Of a DNA stretch of 5,503 nucleotides, positions 1 through 5,420 are shown piece after piece. The translations under genes and the position numbers were made by a program. Source of the DNA: Clostridiaceae bacterium (GTDB taxonomy: Bacteria; Bacillota; Clostridia; DSM-8532); NCBI GenBank assembly GCA_012842645.1, contig DUSJ01000165.1, positions 1 through 5,503 on the forward strand, in the 5' to 3' direction. The notes beneath the pieces are model-generated. The model did no database searches. It worked only from the letters and a program-made list of their open reading frames with translations, and was not told the origin of the DNA. Numbering within the stretch: the stretch's first letter is position 1; every line of letters starts with the position of its first letter.

Positions 1-1242
1 CTGTTCGCGCCAATCTATTTCCTGTCTCTCATACCTGTCTATTACGGGGAATCGGATGATACCAGGCCCGAAGAAACCATAAAGCAGAAAGAGGACAGGA
101 TCGGCAGAATGGCCGATTGTCCCCGGTACCTGGAGATACTCATCTCGTATATCATAATCCCCCTGACAGCGGCATATACCGTAATCCTGGCCGTGTATAT
201 AATCCTGAACGTCGGAAGGAAATTCTGGACCGACAACCTGCTGGAACCCCTGTTCGTGGCCTATTCTATCACGGTAATCCTGGTATATATACTCGCCAGC
301 AGGCTGGAAAACAGGTTCGCTCAGCTTTTCAGAAGAATTTTCCCGAAGGTTCTTATCCCCATAGTGGTATTCCAGACCGTTGCGTCTGTCCTGAAAATAG
401 GCGATACGGGGGTTACCTATGGCCGGTATTACGTGATTTTGTACGGAATTTTCGCGACCATTGCCGGCATCCTGTTCAGCTTCATGCCGGTCAGAAGAAA
501 TGGCATCATAGCAGGCATACTGATTGTCCTGTCGCTGGTATCCATAATACCCCCGGTCGACGCGTTCACCGTAAGCCGCGAAAGCCAGATAGCCATACTT
601 CGCGATACGCTTGAAAAGAACCATATGCTTGAAGGAAATACAATACGGCCAGATCCCGGCATTCCCGTCGGGGACAAGGCAAGGATCGCGGGTTCGATGG
701 AGTACCTGAACAGGATGGACTATATCGGCCATGTTCCGTTCCTGCCCAAAAACTTCAATTACTATTCCGACTTTGAAAAGACCTTTGGCTTCGATCAATA
801 CGGTCCGGGCGCCGAGATCCCCGAGTTCATATATCTCCGGCTTGCCGATGATGCCATTATCGACGTTGCCGGTTATGATGCCATGACAAAAACGAACGTC
901 ATCATGCCCGGCGACAGGGAAGAAGAGACCACCATCGGGACCCTGGCCAAATCGGGGAAGAATTACACCCTTAAAAAGCTTCATGCCAATGATGATGCTT
1001 TCATACTCCTGGCCGGCGAAGATGGAAGGGACATCGTAAACTTTTCGGTGATGAGGGTATTCGATGCGTTCGCGGACAGGCAGTCCGGCGTGAAAGATAT
1101 TATTTCCCCCGAAGAAGCGACATTTACCGAAGGGAATGAAAACGCGGCCATAACCGTTATCGTCCAGACCCTGAACATGGAGAAGATGTCACAGGCAAGT
1201 TTCTTCAGCGCCGAGATGTATATCCTCGTAAGGATCAGGTAA
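1..1242 (+). CDS. DUF4153-type multi-pass membrane protein, 3' part (start outside window)
   Basis: The reading frame is open from the first base of the window, so the gene is truncated on the left; the ATG at 109 lies inside the frame and is probably not the start. 413 residues are visible. After a cut hydrophobic segment (about 4-16) come hydrophobic helices at about 44-71, 80-100, 114-133, 141-161 and 168-186, then a soluble tail of about 225 residues. The stretch around 134-152, with an Asp-x-Gly-Val-Thr-x-x-Arg-Tyr-Tyr pattern followed by a hydrophobic helix, is what I recognise from DUF4153 membrane proteins of Firmicutes. The family has no established biochemical function that I know of; a cytoplasmic-membrane location is a safe inference. 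The gene ends next to a terminator hairpin and converges on the small cysteine-rich gene. The family assignment comes from memory of the motif, not a search. Confidence 0.75.
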   Translation: MFAPIYFLSLIPVYYGESDDTRPEETIKQKEDRIGRMADCPRYLEILISYIIIPLTAAYTVILAVYIILNVGRKFWTDNLLEPLFVAYSITVILVYILASRLENRFAQLFRRIFPKVLIPIVVFQTVASVLKIGDTGVTYGRYYVILYGIFATIAGILFSFMPVRRNGIIAGILIVLSLVSIIPPVDAFTVSRESQIAILRDTLEKNHMLEGNTIRPDPGIPVGDKARIAGSMEYLNRMDYIGHVPFLPKNFNYYSDFEKTFGFDQYGPGAEIPEFIYLRLADDAIIDVAGYDAMTKTNVIMPGDREEETTIGTLAKSGKNYTLKKLHANDDAFILLAGEDGRDIVNFSVMRVFDAFADRQSGVKDIISPEEATFTEGNENAAITVIVQTLNMEKMSQASFFSAEMYILVRIR

Positions 1243-1262
1243 AAAGCGGCTGCAGCCGTTTT
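1243..1262. terminator. bidirectional intrinsic terminator between convergent genes
   Basis: A hairpin with a GC stem (1247-1250 with 1255-1258) and a TGCA loop is extended by one G-T pair and three A-T pairs. On the plus strand it is followed by the T-rich end of the stem, directly after the stop of the membrane protein. On the minus strand it is followed by five T residues (1245-1241), 11 nt after the stop of the cysteine-rich gene. It is short, but correctly placed to serve both converging genes. Confidence 0.6.
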
Positions 1263-1272
1263 AGCTGTATAA

Positions 1273-1449
1273 TTACACAGTCTCAGGAGCAGCAGGTTCC
1301 ATACTGTTCTTTCCGTGGCGTTTCCTTTTGCAGTAAGGCAAGGGATACCGTTTATGAGTCAGGTGATGCCTGACGCATTCATCGCACTTCCCAAACCTCG
1401 GGCATCTCTTTCTGACACAGGGGCATTCGGCCAATCCTTTATTGGGCAT
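1273..1449 (-). CDS. small cysteine-rich (putative metal-binding) protein, 58 aa
   Basis: The ATG at 1449 is preceded by GGAGG with a 7-nt spacer, and the frame runs 58 codons to TAA. The protein has Cys at 9, 11, 16, 22, 25 and 40, His at 28, 29, 32 and 45, and a very basic middle and C-terminal part. The pattern C-x-C-x4-C-x3-G-K-C-x-E-C-V-x2-H followed by P-x-C recurs, with the same residue numbers up to His29, in the protein encoded at 4863-5141. Six Cys plus conserved His suggest binding of zinc or another metal; this is inference. There is no signal peptide or membrane segment, so it is probably cytosolic. A forespore-type promoter lies at 1481-1509 on the same strand. It is divergent from tex and convergent with the membrane protein gene. 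I cannot assign a named family. The RBS, the shared motif and the terminator together make it very likely to be real. Confidence 0.82.
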   Translation of the reverse strand: MPNKGLAECPCVRKRCPRFGKCDECVRHHLTHKRYPLPYCKRKRHGKNSMEPAAPETV

Positions 1450-1480
1450 CCCTGTTCCTCCGTTTTTCAGAATCTGCTCG

Positions 1481-1509
1481 TAGTTTAACCTTCCGTTATT
1501 CCCTTATGC
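1481..1509 (-). promoter_or_regulatory. forespore (sigma-F/sigma-G-like) promoter for the 58-aa cysteine-rich protein
   Basis: Read on the minus strand: GCATA at 1509-1505, a 14-nt spacer, then GGTTAAACTA at 1490-1481. The B. subtilis sigma-F consensus as I remember it is wGCATA, 14-16 nt, GGnRAnAMTw. All five core -35 bases match, as do seven of the eight constrained -10 bases (T replaces R). Read as sigma-G, the same -35 is followed 17 nt later by TAAACTA, matching five of seven bases of CATACTA. The -10 begins 41 nt before the ATG, giving a short leader with the SD. The match was made by eye. Confidence 0.55.
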
Positions 1510-1527
1510 CGCCAAATACTTTAATAT
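1499..1527 (+). promoter_or_regulatory. weak candidate sigma-A promoter for tex
   Basis: TAATAT at 1522-1527 is a good -10 hexamer lying 33 nt before the tex start. The hexamer 17 nt upstream, TTCCCT at 1499-1504, matches the -35 consensus at only three positions. The candidate overlaps the spacer and -35 of the minus-strand forespore promoter, so the two could interfere with each other. Confidence 0.35.
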
Positions 1528-1560
1528 GAAATTACATTACCATTAACTCAGGAGGACACC

Positions 1561-3720
1561 ATGACTGACATAACAGCAAGGATCGCCAGTGAGCTTTCCG
1601 TCAGGCAATCCCAGGTGGAAAGCGCAATAAGGCTGATCGATGAGGGAAATACCATCCCGTTCATAGCACGCTACAGGAAGGAAGCGACCGGGGGACTGGA
1701 CGACCAGGTCCTTCGGGAACTGTTCGACCGCCTGACTTACCTGCGGAACCTTGAAAGCCGCAGGGAAGAGGTAAGGAGACTGATCGAAGCCCAGGAAATG
1801 CTGACCGACGAGATCTCAGAGGCCCTTGACAAGGCGGAGACCCTCCAGGAAATAGAGGACATTTACCGTCCGTTCAAGCCAAAACGCCGGACAAGGGCAT
1901 CGATAGCGAGGGAAAAAGGCCTCGAGCCCCTCGCTGTGATAATATATGCCCAGAAACCTGTCAAAGGCGATGTGTTTGCCATTGCGTCGGAGTATATCAA
2001 TGCGGAGAAAGGCATCAATACCGCCGAAGAAGCCATTTCGGGAGCCATGGACATCATCGCCGAAACCATATCAGATAATGCCGAATACAGGCGGTTCATC
2101 CGTGACATCACTTTCAGGGAGGGCGTTATAATCACCGCGGCCAAAAAGGAAGAGGATTCGCCCTACAGGATGTACTATGATTATAAGGAGCCTGTTGCAA
2201 AAATAGCTCCCCACCGGGTGCTTGCCATTGACAGGGGAGAAAGGGAAGAATTCTTATCGGTAAAGATCGAAGCGCCTGAACCCCGGGTCATTGACTGGCT
2301 GAAAAGCAGGATCATTTCAAAAACAGGTTCTGTCTTTACTGAAATAATAGAAAAGGCAGTTGAGGATGCATATAATCGCCTGATAGCTCCTTCCATCGAG
2401 AACGAGATCAGGGGGATGCTGACAGAGGCGGCTTCGGAACAGGCCATAAAGGTATTTTCGGAGAACCTGAGGAACCTCCTGATGCAGCCTCCCGTCAGGG
2501 GCTGCACCGTACTGGGGCTGGACCCTGCTTACCGTACGGGCTGCAAGCTGGCCGTAGTAAACGAAACAGGGAAGGTTTTGCATACGGGAGTAATATATCC
2601 CACACCTCCCCAGAACAAGGTCAAAGAGTCTGCCGACATACTGAAGGATATCATATATAAATATAAAGTCGATATCATTGCCATAGGAAACGGCACGGCT
2701 TCGAGGGAGTCGGAGATATTTGTGGCCGGAGTGATAAAGACCATGGACAGGAAAGTCCGCTACATGGTGGTAAGCGAAGCCGGAGCGTCGGTGTATTCGG
2801 CATCGAAACTTGCAGCCGAAGAGTTTCCCAATTTCGACGTATCCTTAAGAAGCGCCGTTTCAATTGCAAGGAGGCTCCAGGATCCGCTGGCCGAACTGGT
2901 CAAGATCGATCCTAAGTCCATTGGCGTAGGCCAGTACCAGCACGATATGAACCAGAAAAGGCTGGGCGAGGCCCTTGCCGGCGTGGTGGAGAGCTGCGTC
3001 AACAGCGTGGGCGTGGACCTGAACACCGCATCGCCTGCTCTTTTATCTTACGTGGCGGGTATAAATTCCACGGTGGCCGCCAATATAGTCGAATACCGTG
3101 AGAAGCACGGAAGCTTCAGGAACAGGAAAGAGCTCAAATTAGTCAAACAGCTCGGAGAGAAGACTTTTGAGCAGTGCGCAGGCTTCCTGCGGATTCACGA
3201 AGGCACTAATATACTTGACAACACCGCGGTTCATCCCGAATCCTACGAGGCCTGTGAAGCCCTTTTAAAGCTTACCGGGCATACCCTTTGGGATGTCAGG
3301 GAAAGAAAGCTTGGGAACCTGAAAGCCGAAGTAGAAAGGCTCGGGGTCGAAAAGGTTGCGTCCCTTATCGGCGTTGGAGTTCCCACGTTGAACGATATGA
3401 TCGAAGAGCTGCTTAAACCGGGCAGAGATCCCCGCGACGAGCTTCCTCCGCCGCTGCTGCAAGAGGATGTCCTTGATATAAACGACCTGAAGCCCGGCAT
3501 GATCCTGGACGGTACGGTTAGGAACGTGGTGGATTTCGGCGCTTTCGTGGATATTGGCGTCCACCAGGACGGACTGGTGCATATTTCGGAACTGAGCGAC
3601 CGGTTCGTGAGAAACCCGATGGAAGTCGTGTCGGTAGGGGATATAGTCAAAGTAAGGGTCCTGGACGTTGATCCTGCAAGAAAAAGAATCTCCCTGTCCA
3701 TGAAGGGGATCAGCCAGTAA
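1561..3720 (+). CDS. tex: Tex transcription accessory protein (Spt6-like, S1 RNA-binding)
   Basis: 719 residues, the usual length for Tex. The ATG is preceded by AGGAGG at 1550-1555 with a 5-nt spacer. The N-terminal Tex region includes the conserved stretch around residues 31-60 (Pro-Phe-Ile-Ala-Arg-Tyr-Arg-Lys-Glu, then Gly-Gly-Leu-Asp). A YqgF/RNase H-like domain starts at Gly319-Leu-Asp-Pro-Ala-Tyr-Arg-Thr-Gly327; the family often has Gly where this protein has Ala323. A conserved block at 427-462 ends in Gly-Val-Gly-Gln-Tyr-Gln-His-Asp. A helix-hairpin-helix segment follows at about 482-545, and an S1 domain at about 645-714 near the C-terminus. Tex is a cytoplasmic nucleic-acid-binding protein related to eukaryotic Spt6 and implicated in transcription; its precise role in Firmicutes is not settled. 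It appears to be transcribed alone: the gene upstream is divergent, and a large hairpin follows the stop. No damage to the frame is visible. Confidence 0.97.
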   Translation: MTDITARIASELSVRQSQVESAIRLIDEGNTIPFIARYRKEATGGLDDQVLRELFDRLTYLRNLESRREEVRRLIEAQEMLTDEISEALDKAETLQEIEDIYRPFKPKRRTRASIAREKGLEPLAVIIYAQKPVKGDVFAIASEYINAEKGINTAEEAISGAMDIIAETISDNAEYRRFIRDITFREGVIITAAKKEEDSPYRMYYDYKEPVAKIAPHRVLAIDRGEREEFLSVKIEAPEPRVIDWLKSRIISKTGSVFTEIIEKAVEDAYNRLIAPSIENEIRGMLTEAASEQAIKVFSENLRNLLMQPPVRGCTVLGLDPAYRTGCKLAVVNETGKVLHTGVIYPTPPQNKVKESADILKDIIYKYKVDIIAIGNGTASRESEIFVAGVIKTMDRKVRYMVVSEAGASVYSASKLAAEEFPNFDVSLRSAVSIARRLQDPLAELVKIDPKSIGVGQYQHDMNQKRLGEALAGVVESCVNSVGVDLNTASPALLSYVAGINSTVAANIVEYREKHGSFRNRKELKLVKQLGEKTFEQCAGFLRIHEGTNILDNTAVHPESYEACEALLKLTGHTLWDVRERKLGNLKAEVERLGVEKVASLIGVGVPTLNDMIEELLKPGRDPRDELPPPLLQEDVLDINDLKPGMILDGTVRNVVDFGAFVDIGVHQDGLVHISELSDRFVRNPMEVVSVGDIVKVRVLDVDPARKRISLSMKGISQ

Positions 3721-3765
3721 TTGGGAAAATCATCCGGATTTCACGAAACCTTAATCCCGAAGACC

Positions 3766-3840
3766 ACTCAATAAAAAGTACCCGCTGTCGGTTACCCGCT
3801 GCATATTGGGACAGGCAGCGGGAATACTTATTTATTGAGT
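3766..3840 (+). terminator. long imperfect inverted repeat / terminator after tex with two competing stems
   Basis: The arm at 3766-3787 pairs with 3816-3840 over 22 base pairs, with single-sided bulges at 3830 and at 3823-3824, around a 28-nt loop. The octamer ACCCGCTG occurs twice (3780-3787 and 3794-3801), so the right-arm GCAGCGGG (3815-3822) can pair either with the first copy, making the long stem, or with the second copy (CCCGCTGC, 3795-3802), making a compact 8-bp stem with a 12-nt loop. The compact stem is followed by a T-rich stretch (3825-3836), as expected of an intrinsic terminator for tex. The right arm also carries the -10 of the yyaC promoter. Confidence 0.7.
3800..3829 (+). 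promoter_or_regulatory. forespore (sigma-F/sigma-G-like) promoter for yyaC
   Basis: TGCATA at 3800-3805, a 14-nt spacer, then GGGAATACTT at 3820-3829. This matches every constrained position of the sigma-F consensus as I remember it (wGCATA, 14-16 nt, GGnRAnAMTw). The same bases also fit sigma-G moderately: GCATA, then 17 nt, then AATACTT against CATACTA. From memory, B. subtilis yyaC belongs to the sigma-F regulon, which agrees with this. A sigma-E reading (GCATATT at 3801-3807) is weaker in the -10. The promoter lies inside the hairpin that follows tex; transcription would begin at about 3835-3837. Confidence 0.7.
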
Positions 3841-3860
3841 ACTGGTGAATTGCGGAAGGG

Positions 3861-4472
3861 TTGCGTGATTTTTTGGATAATAAATACTATTTCAGATCCG
3901 ATGACAAACTGGCTGTTTTCAAGGTAGCCCGTGCTATTTCCGAAACCATGGAATCATCAGGGTTTAAGAGCAGGAAAAACGCCTTGCGGGAGCGTTCAGT
4001 CATTGCCATGTGCATCGGGACCGACCGCTCCACGGGAGACTCCTTAGGCCCGCTTGTAGGAGATATGCTTGTAAAATTCAAAATGAACGGGGTCCATGTA
4101 TACGGGACCCTTGAAAATCCTGTACATGCAAGGAACCTCGAAGAAACACTGACCAATGCGCGCATCCTTCATCCTGACGCTTTCCTGGTGGCAGTGGACG
4201 CATCTCTCGGAATCCTGGACCATGTGGGCTGCATATCCGTCGGGAAAGGGCCCATAAAACCGGGAGCGGGGCTGAAAAAAGAGCTTCCCCCGGTAGGTGA
4301 TATGCACATAACGGGCATCGTCAACACCGGCGGGTTCATGGATTTCCTGGTACTTCAGAGCACACGCCTTTCCGTTGTCATGAAAATGGCCGACGTTATT
4401 GCCCGCAGCCTGCATATGGCGATCAACGAGTATTCATCCATATCCGTCCAGGATGCCTACAAGGTACTGTAA
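3861..4472 (+). CDS. yyaC: YyaC-type putative spore protease (DUF1256)
   Basis: 203 residues from a TTG start, close to the ~200 residues of B. subtilis YyaC. The hallmark stretch begins at Cys51-Ile-Gly-Thr-Asp-Arg-Ser-Thr-Gly-Asp and runs to Gly-Pro-Leu-Val-Gly (63-67). It is followed by Tyr81-Gly-Thr-Leu-Glu-x-Pro-Val-His, Val112-Asp-Ala-x-Leu-Gly, Lys129-Gly-Pro-Ile-Lys-Pro-Gly-Ala-Gly (129-137), and Asp147-x-His-Ile-Thr-Gly-Ile-Val-Asn (147-155). The family is restricted to spore formers and is regarded as related to the GPR germination protease, but no substrate is established to my knowledge. No signal peptide or membrane segment is seen. The start is uncertain: GGAAGGG (3854-3860) abuts the TTG at 3861, while an in-frame TTG at 3873 has a 12-nt spacer. 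The stop at 3846 rules out longer forms, and the ATG at 3949 would lose part of the N-terminal region. Its forespore-type promoter is listed separately. Confidence 0.93.
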   Translation: MRDFLDNKYYFRSDDKLAVFKVARAISETMESSGFKSRKNALRERSVIAMCIGTDRSTGDSLGPLVGDMLVKFKMNGVHVYGTLENPVHARNLEETLTNARILHPDAFLVAVDASLGILDHVGCISVGKGPIKPGAGLKKELPPVGDMHITGIVNTGGFMDFLVLQSTRLSVVMKMADVIARSLHMAINEYSSISVQDAYKVL

Positions 4473-4481
4473 AACGCATTG

Positions 4482-4508
4482 CGGACCTTCCGGTATCTTT
4501 TTCTCTTT
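4482..4508 (+). terminator. weak candidate terminator after yyaC
   Basis: A short stem, CGGA (4482-4485) with TCCG (4489-4492), and a three-base loop are followed by a T-rich stretch (4496-4508). It is correctly placed 10 nt after the yyaC stop, but the stem is only four pairs, so it is weak. Confidence 0.3.
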
Positions 4509-4518
4509 CCTGTTATAG

Positions 4519-4545
4519 TTTCACGCTGCAAAATTGTGGTATAAT
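4519..4545 (+). promoter_or_regulatory. sigma-A promoter with extended -10 for rubredoxin
   Basis: TGGTATAAT at 4537-4545 is a perfect extended -10 element (TGn plus TATAAT). The -35 region is poor: TTTCAC at 4519-4524 with a 15-nt spacer is the best candidate, which is acceptable for an extended -10 promoter. The transcript would start at about 4551-4553, leaving a leader of about 40 nt before the rubredoxin ATG. Confidence 0.72.
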
Positions 4546-4576
4546 ACTTTCAAAGCCTTATACGAATTTTTTATCG

Positions 4577-4583
4577 AAAGGAG
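4577..4583 (+). promoter_or_regulatory. ribosome binding site that fixes the rubredoxin start
   Basis: AAAGGAG ends 7 nt before the ATG at 4591. Another ATG at 4586 is out of frame and only 2 nt from the SD. The in-frame ATG at 4534 lies upstream of the -10 element's end and so cannot be on the transcript. The 4591 start is therefore preferred. Confidence 0.85.
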
Positions 4584-4590
4584 CCATGGT

Positions 4591-4749
4591 ATGGAAAAAT
4601 GGGTTTGCACGGTTTGCGGATATGAATATGATCCGGAAGTAGGGGATCCTGATTCCGGTATAGCCCCAGGAACACCTTTTGAAGATCTTCCAGACGACTG
4701 GGTATGTCCTGATTGCGGTGTCAGCAAGGACATGTTTGAAAAAGCATAA
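4591..4749 (+). CDS. rubredoxin
   Basis: 52 residues, the classical length of a stand-alone rubredoxin. The two iron-binding knuckles are Cys6-x2-Cys9-Gly-Tyr and Cys39-Pro-x-Cys42-Gly. The expected aromatic and turn residues between them are present: Tyr11-x-Tyr13-Asp-Pro, Gly18-Asp-Pro, Gly23-Ile-x-Pro-Gly27-Thr-x-Phe30, Leu33-Pro-x-x-Trp37. It is a cytosolic one-electron carrier with a single Fe(Cys)4 site, used in anaerobes with partners such as reductases, rubrerythrin and flavodiiron proteins in oxidative-stress defence. None of those partners is adjacent, so the partner here is unknown. It has its own sigma-A promoter and an SD, and is followed by a terminator, so it is probably monocistronic. 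It is not related to the cysteine-rich small proteins on either side, whose cysteine spacing differs. Confidence 0.98.
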   Translation: MEKWVCTVCGYEYDPEVGDPDSGIAPGTPFEDLPDDWVCPDCGVSKDMFEKA

Positions 4750-4841
4750 CAATGTCATTGATCTTGCGGGATGTGCCCGCCATATTCATACAGGGTGTCT
4801 GATTGGTGGTTGGCTATTAAGCTGATCCCAGAGGTCAGATA

Positions 4842-4870
4842 CAGAAGGTGATAACCCTCTGATTATTTTT
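4842..4870 (+). terminator. intrinsic terminator after rubredoxin
   Basis: CAGAAGG (4842-4848) pairs with CCCTCTG (4855-4861), with one A-C mismatch and a six-base loop, followed by ATTATTTTT. It overlaps the last codons of the convergent minus-strand gene. A second small GC hairpin without a T-tract (4766-4770 with 4776-4780) lies between it and the rubredoxin stop. Nothing else is evident in 4750-4841. Confidence 0.55.
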
Positions 4871-5141
4871 GCAAAATATCATAGTCAGAGAGTTTTTGTT
4901 TCGCTTTTTCATCCTGCTCCCTGACATAATCCCAGTATTCGGGAGGAGTTTTTTCTTTTTCAACAACATTTAGCTCCCCGATTTGAGCAAGAGCTTTTAT
5001 TTTTTCATTTACAAACTGCTGCATACAGTTAGGGATGTGATCCTTATAGTACCTGTGTATGGCTACGCATTCCCTGCATTTTCCATGCCACTCGCATTTA
5101 ACTTTCGGACATGAGCACTTTAAATTTTCAGGATTACTCAC
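4863..5141 (-). CDS. cysteine-rich (putative metal-binding) small protein with charged C-terminal extension, 92 aa
   Basis: The frame begins with GTG at 5141 and ends with TAA at 4865-4863. Cys residues lie at 9, 11, 16, 22, 25 and 39 with His19, 29 and 35. The motif C-x-C-x4-C-x3-G-K-C-x-E-C-V-x2-H ... P-x-C is the same as in the 58-residue protein at 1273-1449, with the same residue numbers up to His29. That agreement supports the GTG as the true start, although the SD is poor (GGGA a few bases upstream). After Cys39 there is an extension of about 50 residues rich in Lys and Glu, probably helical, absent from the shorter paralogue. A metal-binding role is inferred from the Cys/His content; there is no export signal. 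The gene is richer in A+T than its neighbours. The reading frame is open upstream of the GTG for 12 codons to a TAG. I know no name for this family. Confidence 0.75.
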   Translation of the reverse strand: MSNPENLKCSCPKVKCEWHGKCRECVAIHRYYKDHIPNCMQQFVNEKIKALAQIGELNVVEKEKTPPEYWDYVREQDEKAKQKLSDYDILQK

Positions 5142-5255
5142 TACATCCCGGAGCTCTTTTACAACTTCGCTGTAAAACTATTCCTTTGTCCACACAACTA
5201 TCGTTCCTCCACCTGCAGAATTGCCTTTTGCCCAATAATGCCAAGGCTTTAAAAG

Positions 5256-5272
5256 TATATTACTATAATATA
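5256..5272. repeat. AT-only inverted repeat (7 bp arms)
   Basis: TATATTA and TAATATA flank a three-base spacer and form a perfect inverted repeat about 115 nt upstream of the 92-residue gene. It could be an operator or part of an AT-rich promoter, or chance in AT-rich DNA. Confidence 0.35.
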
Positions 5273-5380
5273 CCGATTAGTCAACAATAGCTTTGCTTAT
5301 ATCTTCATCCTAAAGTTTCTGCGCCTACTGCCTGAAGGGGGGAGGATACTTACTCGGGCAGGGTGGCATAATCAGAGGTC

Positions 5381-5420
5381 AATTGAAAAAGTAAATTCCG
5401 ATTTGCAAAAGTAAAATCCA
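5381..5420. repeat. two tandem 20-nt repeats, possibly an IS21-family terminal region
   Basis: Two adjacent 20-nt units (5381-5400 and 5401-5420) agree at 16 of 20 positions and share the core AAAAGTAAA. They are preceded by GGGTGGCATAATC (5361-5373) and a GTCAATTG segment (5378-5385). Multiple ~20-nt repeats of the TTGnAAAAGTAAA type after a GGGTGGCA segment are, as I recall, typical of IS21-family ends. No istA or istB sequence is visible, so this is either a solo remnant or the edge of an element outside the window. Confidence 0.4.

Noticed and set aside
109..614. ATG at 109 as the start of the membrane protein, and the overlapping plus-strand frame at 117-614.
   Set aside because: The membrane-protein frame is open to the left edge with a hydrophobic segment before 109. 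The 117-614 frame is a low-quality shadow with no homology I recognise.
3243..3701. 152-codon minus-strand open frame inside tex.
   Set aside because: It is Ser/Thr/Pro-rich and antisense to the highly conserved HhH-S1 end of tex; it is a shadow of codon bias with no SD or motif.
3780..3802. Duplicated ACCCGCTG as the start of a CRISPR-like or iteron array.
   Set aside because: There are only two copies, 14 nt apart, both explained by the hairpin; no further units are present.
3801..3830. Sigma-E promoter (GCATATT with AATACTTA) for yyaC.
   Set aside because: The -35 fits but the -10 matches only about five of eight positions; the sigma-F reading fits every constrained base.
4044..4415. 123-codon minus-strand frame within yyaC, containing several Cys and His.
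   Set aside because: It lies entirely antisense to the conserved yyaC blocks. Its Cys/His residues do not follow the spacing of the cysteine-rich family, and no SD is seen.
4534..4590. Longer rubredoxin beginning at the ATG at 4534 with 19 extra residues.
   Set aside because: That ATG overlaps the extended -10 element, so it would not be transcribed from that promoter. The ATG at 4591 has a good SD and gives the standard 52-residue rubredoxin.
5142..5180. TAG at 5180-5178 as a pyrrolysine codon in a longer cysteine-rich protein.
   Set aside because: No pyrrolysine machinery is in the window, the paralogue has no such extension, and a single stop in AT-rich DNA is expected by chance.
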